Assembly (NCBI RefSeq): GCF_965638725.1
Contig: NC_134982.1
Coordinates: 39,360,799 to 39,424,798 of the forward strand
Reading direction: 5' to 3'
From: Aptenodytes patagonicus
Taxonomy: Eukaryota > Chordata > Aves > Sphenisciformes > Spheniscidae
Length of the DNA: 64,000 nucleotides
Positions 43,040 through 54,800 of this stretch are shown here, piece after piece. The stretch's first letter is position 1. Each line of letters opens with the position of its first letter. The position numbers and the translations under genes are program-made. A model generated the notes under the pieces. It was not told where the DNA came from and did no database searches. It was given only the letters and a program-made list of their open reading frames with translations.

Positions 43040-44111
43040 TGTGGTAGGTTTGACCTTGGCTAGCTGCCAGATGCCCATTCAGCTGCTCCTCTCACTCCAC
43101 GTCCTCAACAGGACAGGGAGAAAATGGGATGAGAAAGCTCATGCATCAAGATAAAGACAGGGAGATCATTTACCATTTACTGTCACAAAAACAGACTTGA
43201 CTTGGAGAAGAGTAATTTATTGCCAATTAAAAATAGTGTAGGATGGTAAGAAACAAAGACAAAACTAAAAACACCTTCCCCCCACCCCTCCTTTCTTCCT
43301 AGGCTCAACTTCACTCCTTCATTCCTGACTCTTCTACCTCCTCCCTCCCCAAGTGGTGCAGGGTGGGTAGGGAACGGTGGGTGCAGTGAGTTCATAAACC
43401 TTCATCTCTGCTGCTTGTTCCTCTTCACACTGTTCCCCTGCTCCAGCAGGGTGTCTCTCCCATGGGATACAGTCCTTCATGGACTGCTCCAACATGGTTC
43501 CTTCTTACAGGCTGCATCTCTTCAAGAACTGCTCTAGCATGGGTCCGTTCCGTGGGGTACAGTCCATCTGGAAAAGGCTGCTCCAGTGTGGGTCCCTCAC
43601 GGGCCACAATTCCTGCCAGGAACCTGCCCCTGTGTGGGCTCTCTGTGGGCTGCAGCTTCCTTCAGGGCACATCTACCTGCTGCAGCGTGGGGTCCTCCAC
43701 AAGCTGCAGTGTGGATATCTTGTCTGGCATGGTCCTCCATGGGCTGCAGAGGGACAACCTGCTCCACCATGGTCTTCTCCATGGGCCGCAGCGGAATCTG
43801 CTGCAGTGCCTGGAGCACCTCCTCATCTCCCTCCCCACTGACCTTGGTGTCTGCAGAGCTGTTTCTCTCACATTTTTCTTATTCTTCTCTCTCACAGCTG
43901 CTGTGTAGCGTTTTTTACCTTTTCTTAAATATGTTTTCACAGAGGCACCATCAGCTTTGCTGTTTGGCTCAGCAGTGTCCCACAGTGGCTCTGTTTCAGA
44001 GCTGGCTGGAACCAGCTGTGTCTGGCATCAGCGAAGCCACTGGCTGCTTCTCACAGAGGCCTTCCCTGCAGCTTCCCTACTGCCAAAGCCTTGCCATGTA
44101 GACCCAATACA
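43040..44111 (-). mobile_element. Solo LTR about 1.07 kb, inverted
   Basis: Read on the minus strand it starts TGTATTGGGTCTACATGGC and ends GGTCAAACCTACCACA. Flanking 5-mers ATATC (43035-43039) and GTATC (44112-44116) differ at one base, a probable target-site duplication of the 5-bp size typical of ERVL-like elements. An AATAAA on the minus strand lies at 43216-43221. It has no gag, pol or env. The layout matches an abundant avian LTR family I recognise but cannot name with certainty. Several long open frames over 43460-44100 are chance frames in this GC-rich repeat. Confidence 0.85.
43440..43830 (-). repeat. Degenerate tandem repeats inside the 1.07-kb LTR
   Basis: Units of roughly 60 bp recur. 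Each has a GCTCCAGYRTGGGTCC-like segment followed by TGGGGTACAGTCC or GGGCTGCAG-like sequence. They are internal to the LTR and diverged from each other. Confidence 0.65.
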
Positions 44112-45804
44112 GTATCATATGTCATGTTTCCTCCTGCAGGGTGTGTTAACTCCAGGCAGTTTGATGACAAACACATTAGATTGAATTTCCAAGGAGAAAA
44201 ATGTCCATGTTTCACCTTTAGCGTGTTATATAGTGGTTTGATGTGAAGTGTTCTTATTCTGTCTCTCTTCTTCAAAGCTGTCATCCTATTCAACTGCTCT
44301 ATACATTTCTTCACATTGTCCACACTTGAATCAGTTTGGGTCAGAACAGAAGTCCAAAGTGGAAGTACTTCTGTTTCTCTAATAAGTTCCAAATTCCTAC
44401 CTCTGTTTGCAGTGCTTTCAAAAAAAAAAAAAAAAAAATCCAGGGTTGACCCTATACTATTTGCACACATGACCTTGTTGCTTATGGTTTGCAAATACTC
44501 CAGTGGTCACAATAGTCTGCAAGCATTGTCTGCCACATATATTAAATAAATAAAAATGATAGTAGGTGACCTTTCGTAATAAATCAGTTCGAGTTCGTGA
44601 GCTTCACTCTTTCCTTACATACTCTCTTAGGCTGTGTGGTTTAGAAAGTCATAGAGGCAAAAGCCTCTTCATATTGTGATAGTGTTCATTTTCCCTTTAA
44701 ATACATCTTCCCTCCAACTATTATCTTTCCTCCCTCCCCTCAGTTTTCAGTCAAGATCAAAAAAATAGCCTCACTTTTCTCCCCCACCTGCTTGAATTCA
44801 AAGATAAGTGATAATCAATATGGATGAAAATCAGAAAAGCCCCTGCCAGACTCTAAGCAGTTATTTGTCCATTTTTGCCTGTACAGTCCACTGGGTTGCT
44901 GTCTGTATTCTTCATTCCCAACCTTTGAAGAGACTATGTTCTAGTTGCATTCTCACAGATAGTCCTACAGAAGTGTGAGGAGCAATGCACTTGAGTAAAA
45001 TGGCTAGAATTTTGCACATGGCTTTTGATAGTCATTCACTTCCCTTTAAAGAACAACATATATTTGGCCTGACTACATCACACTTCTGTCTGCTGTTCAG
45101 CATGGAAGAAAATCATTGTGGGCAAAGAAATTCTTAATGTCTGCCAGACACATGACTGTAAGTTTCTACTTCTGACCCTTAAATATCCCCTTGAATATAT
45201 AGTAGATGAGTACCTGATCACTTGCCTTTGTGGTTTAGCTGCATTTTCTGCAATCTTGTTTGGAGAGGTGAAGGTTAGGCCAGAATGTGAGGGATCCTTT
45301 GTGAATGCCTGGGGCTAATCAGCATGTGAATCTCATAGGTTGCAAAGTTTCCAGCTTTTGCTTCTTGAGAGATTCCAGTTCTAGCCAATTTAGCATATAT
45401 GAGGCACATACATGTTGGCCCAATATAAAATAATCTTACAGATTAAATGGTATTGCCATTACAGAATATCTGTTGCTAATGAGGCAAGAACTAACACCAA
45501 AATAAGGGTTGTTAGTGTGATTGTGAGTGGAGTTCTCCAATATATGTTAGGAAAAAAAATATTCATTTTTAAAACTCTTGCCATTTGAAGGAGTAAAACT
45601 TTCAAAAGTAACTAGTTATTTTGAGCTGCTCCATTTTTGAGGTGCATTAAAGAGACATGCCTTTTCTGAAAATTCTACGCAGCCAGATAATAATACATGC
45701 AAACAGGAGTTTTGCATTTAAAATCTTTGTCTAATTTCTTTTTAACCTATGATACGCAGCAGCCCACTGGGAATATATTTCTTATTTCCAAACAAAATAT
45801 CAAC
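44112..45804. other. HACD4: Intergenic / HACD4 3' UTR side
   Basis: The HACD4 3' UTR should lie in the upper part of this stretch (minus strand), but no clear minus-strand AATAAA or ATTAAA was found close to the stop. A 19-base A run lies at 44420-44438. I see nothing else recognisable. Confidence 0.45.
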
Positions 45805-45887
45805 TTAGCTTCTTTTCTTTTTGATGTCGCCTGTCCCTAGGTGTGCCTTCCTTTCAGAGAAGAGGTTCTGGATGATAAAGCACATAC
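45805..45887 (-). CDS. HACD4: HACD4 terminal coding exon with TAA stop
   Basis: After acceptor TTTTGATTCAG, 83 nt complete Gly, read MCFIIQNLFSERKAHLGTGD and end IKKKRS-TAA. Human HACD4 also ends in a lysine cluster after an SER(R/K) motif. Confidence 0.92.
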
Positions 45888-48800
45888 CTGAATCAAAACA
45901 CAAAATGGTGTTAAGAACAAGGGAGTAGAGTCCACAGTGTCTTCATTTAGAAGGAACAGTATGAGCCTTCATCTGGCAACCTTGCACAGTTCCTTCCATG
46001 AACTTAGGAACAGAACACTGCATCACAGAGATGAGATCCTTCAAATTAGTGTTAAAGCCCATGACAGAACAAAGACTTGGCTGTAATGCAGCCAAATTCA
46101 GTTCAAATATTTCGAAACTATTTTGTTGAGATGAAGAGATCTATTTACATGCAGGTTTTGGGGTGGGCTCTTTTTTCATCCCTTTGATAATTAAGCTGTA
46201 AAAGTCTCAATTTAGATATAACTTCTCATACCAGCTAGGAGGAATGAGTGAGGAGGGGTTGCACAGAATGAGAGTATGAGCAAATGGGAATTGATTTAAA
46301 AAAAAAAAAAAAAAGGGCAAACTTTGGTAAGTAGCTGTAAGGCCAGGATCACTGAAGCAATTTTTATATTTTTGGTTTGTATTTTTATGCCTCACACACA
46401 GTGTCTCTTCCAAATTCAATTACTTGTATTGAAAGACATCAGAAATCAGAACAGCTGGTGATGAGTTTTCCTGCAGTGGTCTGCAGGAGATATGACAGAG
46501 AGAGTTAGAGTTTGTGAAAGGAGCTATACTGATTTGATTTTTTTGTTGCCATAGGCATCCCAGTTGTGTTGAGACCCAGCTTTCTGGAAGATGAGATACT
46601 TACCTATAAACAGCACTAGCAGATAAATTTTCAGAATGTAGGGGAAGTAGATTGAGAAGGCGAATGGAAATGGTAGCTTGATGGAGTATGTGCCAAGGGA
46701 TTCAAAATAAGGCAGTGATACACAAATTGCAAATGCTGTAAAATAACATGGTAAATCTTTAGTCAAAAGGAGGTGGAAGATCATCAAAAAACTTCATGTA
46801 AAAGTCAGTTACCTTTAAGGCCCAGATAGCTATATTATGTGCTGAATTTACCATGTCATTCGTATGCATGTGCACATGTTGTTTTTTCCTTGAGTTGTTT
46901 TGTAGGTCTGAGGTGCTAATTGCTCTTAATACCAGAGTTAGCAAGTATTTCCTATTCAGTAACAAGTTCTGTCACTCCTGTAGTTGCACTGCTTTCAATA
47001 TGGTGTCGGTGGGCACATTTCCTGGTCTAAGTATGATAAACTGCTAGGTATGGCCTGAGCCAGTAAGGTCAGCCTCAGTGGGGGAGAAGGCAGCTTTGGG
47101 ACTTGCTGTCTAATGTGGTCAGTCTGGAATGGGGGAATCAGTGTGTCTTTTGTGGGGGTATTTTCCTGCTTTACCCAGAAAAATGAACCTTTTCCCATAC
47201 TGTTAAAAAACAAAACCAAAAAAAACCAGACACACAAACCCCAGAGAACCCCTATTAAGGAAAAAAGTACAGAAAAGAGAAAGATAGGTGACATATGGTT
47301 AATATGAGCGTACATAAACATTTACGACTACTTTGGCAACACAAAAAGAAATATCTTAAACACAAATGATGATTGAACTGATCAAATCTTATTGAAGAAG
47401 ATTAAGGAAGCAAGTCCTTGGTACCTTTCCCATCTCCTTACCTTTAGCCAGAACTGAAAGGGGATAGAGTGGGATGCACAGTGAGAAGTTGAGCCATGTC
47501 AGCGGTAGGTAGTATATTCCCGTCCTTGCTAACATGTTGTAAGTGTACCTGCAGCAAGAGAGCAGACAAGCTCAGAGAGAATGATCATGCTAATCCCTGT
47601 CTATACACCTTCTTGGGCTGTTTATGGTATGAGCAGGAAAGATCAGCTATAGAAAACCTTGCAGAATTTGCTTTTAGTATCTCATTAGCCATAATGCACA
47701 GGATATTTATGTCCCTGAAGAACTTGTAATACTTCAAGACTAGTTGGCTAAGGGATGGGATAGATTCCCGTACACTTTTAGACACGACTGCTTCTTTGAG
47801 ATGCTAGGACATGGCACAGATGCTGTAAAATAAATCAGGTAAGAATTCTAAATCTGTATGAGTTGTACTATGAGTTATTTGAATTGGTCATTTGCTGCTA
47901 TAGACCACAGCATCTTGCCTATTTAACGGCTGCTGTTATTGCTATGATGCTATGATGCTGGACTGTGTTTTTTAGCAATGATAGAAAGTCACGATGTGTT
48001 GATAGGACTATTATGCACTGTCAGGACTTTACAGTCAATGTTGTTTACACTTTTGGCCTCTCTCCAGCTGCACAGAACCCTTTCATTTGAGATCAGGTTC
48101 TACTATTGTAGCTTTACAAACTTCAAAAAGAAATGGGATGGAGCAATAATCCAAGTAATTAATACAAGTAGTAGTTTGTTAACACATGTAGTACAAATAC
48201 TCTGAAGCTAACTTAAAATCTTTCTTACCAATCCTACCTGACACTTTCCTTTTTTAGATCTCTTTTATAACATACATTTCCTTTGCCGCCTAAATCTGTA
48301 TTCCCCAGTCAGTCCCCAAAGCAATGTATTTAAAATAGCAGAAAGAAAAGGATAAAGAAAAAAATTTTGCTCCCATACAGAGATTGCTGTGAGGGCTATG
48401 TCTTGTTAAAATGCTTCTTAATTCTGTATGTCCTCCCTGCTGTAAGTCTACAAACTGAGGTCCATAGAGGTTTAAGTTACATTTGAGAAATGTTACTGGC
48501 TTTAGATATTGATGCAAAAGTCAGTAATGTGGAATTTTCACCATTATACTTTTACTACAGGGAGGTACTGGTAACCTTCCACCATACAAAATTTTTGAAA
48601 TAAAAGTCCTGAATTGTATTCCTATCCATTTTGCCTGATGTGCGTTGTCCCTGAGGTGTGATATATGCCCTACTACACCAAAATTCTCATCTCTGCAGCA
48701 GGAGCTCTTGGCTTTTGGAAAGTACAGCGCCATTAACCCAGAATAGTCTTTCTGTCTTAGTAAGAAGTTCTGCTGGCACTGCCTTACTGTGCTGTCAATC

Positions 48801-51800
48801 TTGGATTGAAGTGAGATGTTAAAAAAAAAAACCAACAAACAAAAAAAAAAATTAAACCAATAGGATTGTAAATCAGTTTCGGAATTGCTGTTCCCCGGAA
48901 GGTAGTTGTTATTTTCCTTCTACATTTTTGTTAAAAAGGTCAAATCCTTTGAACTACAAATGTTAACGCAATGATTTACTTCTGTAAGTCACTCTGCCTC
49001 TCAACTATGTGGATTTTTGTAAAAATTGGTAAGTAGCTTACAAGGTCCAAGCTGTTATTTAAAATGGATAATATGCTTCTCTACCAATTTTAAAGTAATG
49101 AAATGAGCCTGCAGCACAGGGGGGATGGGTTTCTGCTTGCAAGAATGACCCATTTTCCCCTCATGGTTTCACCGTTGACTCCTTACCTGACCACATCTAA
49201 TAAATTCCAAAGGAAAAATAAAACACACACGACATATTTCCCTTGAACTTCTTCCTGACTGTTGATCACGACAAACAAAACAATTATTCTCTCAGTGATC
49301 TGAAAAGAAAAAAGAATTGTGAATTCAGGTAGCACCTTCAATAGCTCTCATTTCTGCGTCATTTTGGCAAAATAGGAGGCTACAGGTGGATCCAGTTTGC
49401 TTTACACAAATGCCCCAGTGAAAGTTTTGCTTCCTGGCCTGCTTTTGTTCAAGACGCCATTGGCGTCCAGCTTGGGTAACTGGAAACTCTTGGCTGCAGC
49501 ATCATAGATCTGCTATGGTAAGGGTGGAGGTTTGCTTGCCAGTGGGGATGACTTGGGTTTGTAGCCCAGGAAACCTGTGGATGAGCCGGCTGAGGTCATG
49601 GGCGCAAGGACTTCTCCCACTGTGCCCCAGTGCCTGGAGGGCCAGCAGGGGTAAGCTTCCTTGCTTGTAGGCTGCATGGGAGGCTGTGGGATACAGAGGG
49701 CCCTTGGGTGGGTAGTATGCCAGACAGTGCTAATCTCACAGTTCCAGCTCTGCTTTCTGTAGCTTGGAGATCTGCATCCCAAGGGATCTCTCTCACGTAA
49801 GATTTGCAGAAAGGAGAAGGAAAAGTAGAATTCCTGATTTTTCTTTCCTTCTTATTCTTGGCTAGGAGAAGTGGGTTTAAGCTTGTCATTTATGTAAATT
49901 ATTGCCATAATATTTATGTCATAACATTTTCCTAGTGGTTGAACCTTACCTGATCCACAAGGTATGCCTTTACAAATGAAAAGATATAAAGGTGGATTAA
50001 GCAGGCAGTGGCTCCAGCTTAAAAAAAATACTTTGGCAATATTAAAGTTCAAGAAATTATAAACAAGTGTGTCTTTTCGCAGCTTTCTTGGACAAGTTTC
50101 CTATCAGTATCCATGCCCTGCCCTGTAAAATAAATGTATCCGTAGTATTCAGTACTGCCAACAGTTGCTTATGAAACTCCCAGAATGTTACCGGTTCACT
50201 TGGATTTACACTTTATTTGAAAGTGTTGAAGGAGAAAACATGCATCTATTCAGTTGGTATGAATCAGTATAGCTTCATTGGCTTTTTTTATACCTACTGC
50301 CATCTCTTCCATAAGGTGCCTTAGGTTTAATGATTTTATGGGTTAAGATGTCAAGTCAGTGAAAAGTTATGAAATGAAAACAAATTAGCAAGGTGGTTTT
50401 TATAAGCATAGTCATTATTCTTCACTGGTTTCCCCCTTCCCCTTACTCCTACCTTAAACGAAATAAGAAATTGGCCTCGCAGCAAGTTTGTGCGGTAGTT
50501 TTGCTACGTGATGTTTACTGGTTCCTGCATGGAATATTTTGGCTACAGACTTTTTTTTACAGACCACATCTGTCAGATAAAACAGCCATCACTTCACTAT
50601 TCAGCAAAATTACGTGAGAGCAATTTTTCATACAGAAAGAGAGCATATCCATCCCCTAGGGATCTGGTTCCTCATCTTGAAAAGCACTGAGGGGCCACAA
50701 AGATAAAAATGGTTTTGCTGCCTCTCACCCTGCCCTGACTGTCATCTTGTGCCGCTGATCCCATTGGTCCCTAACTGAGGAATTGATTTCTAAGAAGGTC
50801 AGATGTTGACAGACTTCTCTATAGCCTGGCCAGGAAACAGAGAGTGAGAAGTAACTAAGTCCTGTGTTTGTACGCTGATGCTGAGGAACCTGGCAAGAAA
50901 ATGGGGGGAATGGGAAGTATTGATGCAGGATCTGAAACCAGATACAACAGAGATAGGAGAAGCATGGTGGGACAACCATCACAAGAGGGAAATCAAAACA
51001 AAGGTAAAAGCAGTGTGAGCATTGAACGGGATTGTGTGTTGGAGAGAATGAATAAAATAGAACCTGAGTTAAAATCATTTTGCTGAAGGGTAGTAAAGGA
51101 GTGCAACGTTGGTGGTGTGGGCGTTTTGTTACCACCCCTAAAATCAGTCTGGGATGTGGAGAGAGAAAGTTCTGCAATATTGTTAGTATGAGAGCTATTT
51201 CAGGGAATTGCCACAGGGATTTCTCTCACCTAGAGACCAAAGCTTTATCATGATAATGAAAAGGTGGACATGTTTTTAGATGCAAGAGCTGGCAGATTTT
51301 CCAAATGGCCACTTGCTCTTCAAGCGGTGGCTGGGTGGAAAAGCGCTAGAAAACAGCATTGGTCGAGTGATCAGGAGCTGATCCCATTGCAGTGAGATAA
51401 AAGGATAAGCAGTAGACAGGTAGTTGCCATCCCCAGTTTCAAAAGCACGGGCCAATGAGACAGAGTGGCTACAGCGACCCACAATTCAGCCTCATGGTCT
51501 GGGAGTGGAAGAGGCTGTGGATTTCTTTCTCTCCCCAGGGCACAAGCAGATGCACAAGAGGCAGCGAGTATCACCTAGCTGAGGTGATAAATCAGCAGAT
51601 TTCCTCCATCAGAGGATTCATGTTTGGGAAGGGGAGCAGTGGAGGCACTCAGCCTCACTAGTTGCAGATGATGGAAGTCAGTAATCGGACTGTGTAAAGT
51701 AGGTTAAGCTCCTGCAAGAGAACTGGACCTGGCACAAAGCAGGTCCCCTGTAGGTCTTCTGTTCCTGTTAGACTGCAGTCTCAGCCAGCAAACAATGGGA

Positions 51801-54800
51801 TGCACAAAGCAGCCATCAGAGGCCGAAACTGAAAACTGCCTGTGGCCTTGCTCTGGAGCACATCTGCGGGGCAGGACGCAGGCCTTGGCTGATAAGGGCA
51901 ATTGTGATTTCCTCATGAGGATAGACAGTGGCATCCTACCTCTTTTCTGTGTAAATCAGGAGGTTGCCTGCCTGCTTGCCTTTATTCCCCTTCAAGACAT
52001 TGTGCTCTTTTCTTTCATAGCGCTCATATCTTTAGGTAACCCACACAAATCGAAGGTAGATGCAGGGGTTAGTCAGAGGCTGAGGACCTTTTCAGCAAGT
52101 GACAAGGCAGGGTGCTACTTGAAGAAGAGGATATTCCAGTAAATGTCTGTTGATATTGTGCCCCTATACACCCACATCTGTATACTTATATACATGGAAT
52201 CATGTACATATATAAATATACACACATACATATGTATATGTGTGTGTACACATACATATATACACATATATAAAAAAAGCATGTCCTGCTGCTGAACCAT
52301 GTCTCATTTCTTCTGTGGATCATCTGTCCTTGCATGAATGGAAATATGGCATTCTCTGTTGCTATTCTCTTGCTTAAAAAAAAAAAGCAAAACTAGAAGT
52401 CCTATATTTTCATGTTCATAAAAAGGAAGTATGTGCTGACACCTCAAAAAGCATAAATGCAATGGTTTCATTTTTCATTCCTGCTTGTTCTTTGTGTTAA
52501 AATCAAACTGGAATTTCCTTCCTCTCCCAGCACTAGTCTCTCACAGGACACAACAAGTTCTGTAGAATGGCATAGATCTCCGCAAGGCAGCCTGGGCATT
52601 TGAAGCAAGTAAGTGAAACAGCTAATTAGACTAGCTGAGGTTAAGGCAGGAGCAGGCAGCACATTCACTTCCATTTTTTAATAACCGTGACTGTGCAGTA
52701 TTGTACTTGGTACCTGAAACCCTTATATAGCTCTTTGATTTAGTGAATGTTTAAAAAAGAAGAAAAGTGCTACTAAATATTTAGATTAAGTTAAAAATTA
52801 ATGTTTTTATTACAAAGCCATAGTACATTGCTTTTGGTCTGGTAAGTACAATCCTGTTTGCACAGGATGAAGAACTGGTGTTTTGTTCACAAAAACACCA
52901 GTCTTTTCTTATATCTTTCCTACTCTCTCCCTTGCTAAAGTAGCAGCCCTATCAGCCTTTACTCCCTGGCCAAACTACTAAATTTAATTATCCTCTGTTT
53001 TGGCAACTGCAATGACATGTTGACACGTTCTCCTGTCCTCCTCTCAATCAGTCAAGCTGCAAATGCCCTGAGAGACATCCCTTTGCACCAACTTTGTGAC
53101 CCTCCCTTGTCTTCCCTTCCTCCAGAGCGTCCATATCACAAGACTCATCTTTCTTTCATGGTGTGACTTGGCCTTGGCCTACCTAACCCTTCTCAGGTGC
53201 CTGGTGGCTAAGACTTTGTCCCTCAATGAGGGGGTTTTCCAGAAAACACCTCTGAGTTTGCTTTTCCACTATCTGTAACGTGTATCTCAGTGTTCCTTGT
53301 AAATGCTACTAAACCACAATAAATGGGATATTAGGCAGAAATCCTTCATTCAAACTCTGCTTAAATCTTGTCTCTGCTGTAATGCCTACAAAACAACCAA
53401 CCACCACAGGGGTGCTTTCACAGCTTGTTTTATTCAAGGTGGCATTACCTCCATGCATGTGCTTCCCTGACATTGCCATAGCCACCTGTTCTTTCATCGT
53501 GGAGATCACCTGAGATGAACTTCACTGTGGATATGTATGTGTGTGCGTGGCCTGAGGGACGCATCTAGGGATATGTTTTAAGCTTAGAGTCAGAACAGGT
53601 AGGGGGAACGCAGAACACGGCAGCCACTATGAAATTCTTGCAGCGTTACCAGTAGTCACTAGTACCAGTGCAGGAGTCCAGTAGGCTGCAGTAAGGTAAG
53701 CATCTCTAACCATCCTTCCCCAGTTCATTGTGGAAAATGTGGGTTGGTTTGTTTTTTTTTTTCCCTAAGAGGCAGGGAGGAAAGTGTGGCAAGGCACATG
53801 GGAGTACTGTTGGCACACAACTGCTTAACCTGCACTGTCACAGCAGAAGCAGGGCATCCCAGGTGAAAGCAGAGTCTACACAAAAGAGGCTGGACAGCAT
53901 GAGACTAGTGCTAACATCAAGGCAAGAGAGTTATGTTTGTGGTGAGAGAACACTTGAGGAAAGAACCAAGTAAGGATCCAAAGCTATCTTTGTTGTGAGG
54001 CAAATGTTTGGAGTCATAGGGCCGTATCGTTCCCTGACCCACCTTCTGACCCAACTTCTCCATGCTGCCCTGGAGAGCACTGCAGCAATTGCACTGCCCA
54101 AGAAAGGTCACAGTTTTCTTGCTCAGAATATCCATTTCATATCCAGTGTCTTTTTGTGGCAACACAGAGCAGTGTTTGTGCAGGCTTCCCTGATCTCTGC
54201 TTCTGTAGGGCTGGGTAGGAAAGGAATGGACTATGTCAGGGCTGGGGAATGTGTAAACTCTGCCAGGACAAGCCTTGCTTTAATGACTACTAGCATTAGC
54301 AGGCTGCTCTTCTCTCCAAGAGATGACGTGAGATTTGTTACAGGACACGTTAGACAGGATACTTTTTTTTTTCCCCTCCTAGATTAGTGTAAAAGCACGT
54401 AGATTTAGGCAGGGAAAAACAGTTGTTTCCATTTTGACGAATTTGCTACCATACTTAGTGAGCAGCATAAAGAACAGAGATCTGTATTAGTCAATCAATT
54501 TCTAATGGAGATTTAAAAAGAGGAACATCTTCACCCATGCAATATGTCATTTGACAAAAATGGGCTATCCAGAAAACTAAAAACATAACTAACTACTCTT
54601 AGTCTTCTACCTTCTGACTGCTGAGACCAATACCAGTTTCACCGTTATTCAAATACTAAGGATTGGAAAGGTTTGAAGGTAAACTCAACATTTTTACTTT
54701 TTCCAAAGCATTAAGAAAAATACCAAAACCTGAGATTAACTCCCAACAGAAAACAAGAGTCTGGTAAGGAAAATGTCAGAGAATCATCTTGTTTTCTGCT

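Noticed and set aside
43586..44101. Overlapping 120-171 codon frames near 43.5-44.1 kb
   Set aside because: They lie inside the inverted 1.07-kb LTR. Frames on both strands overlap, as expected for a GC-rich repeat.
49513..49782. GC-richer stretch with minus-strand frames of 89-97 codons
   Set aside because: I could not link it to any gene or repeat family. A processed pseudogene is possible but unsupported.
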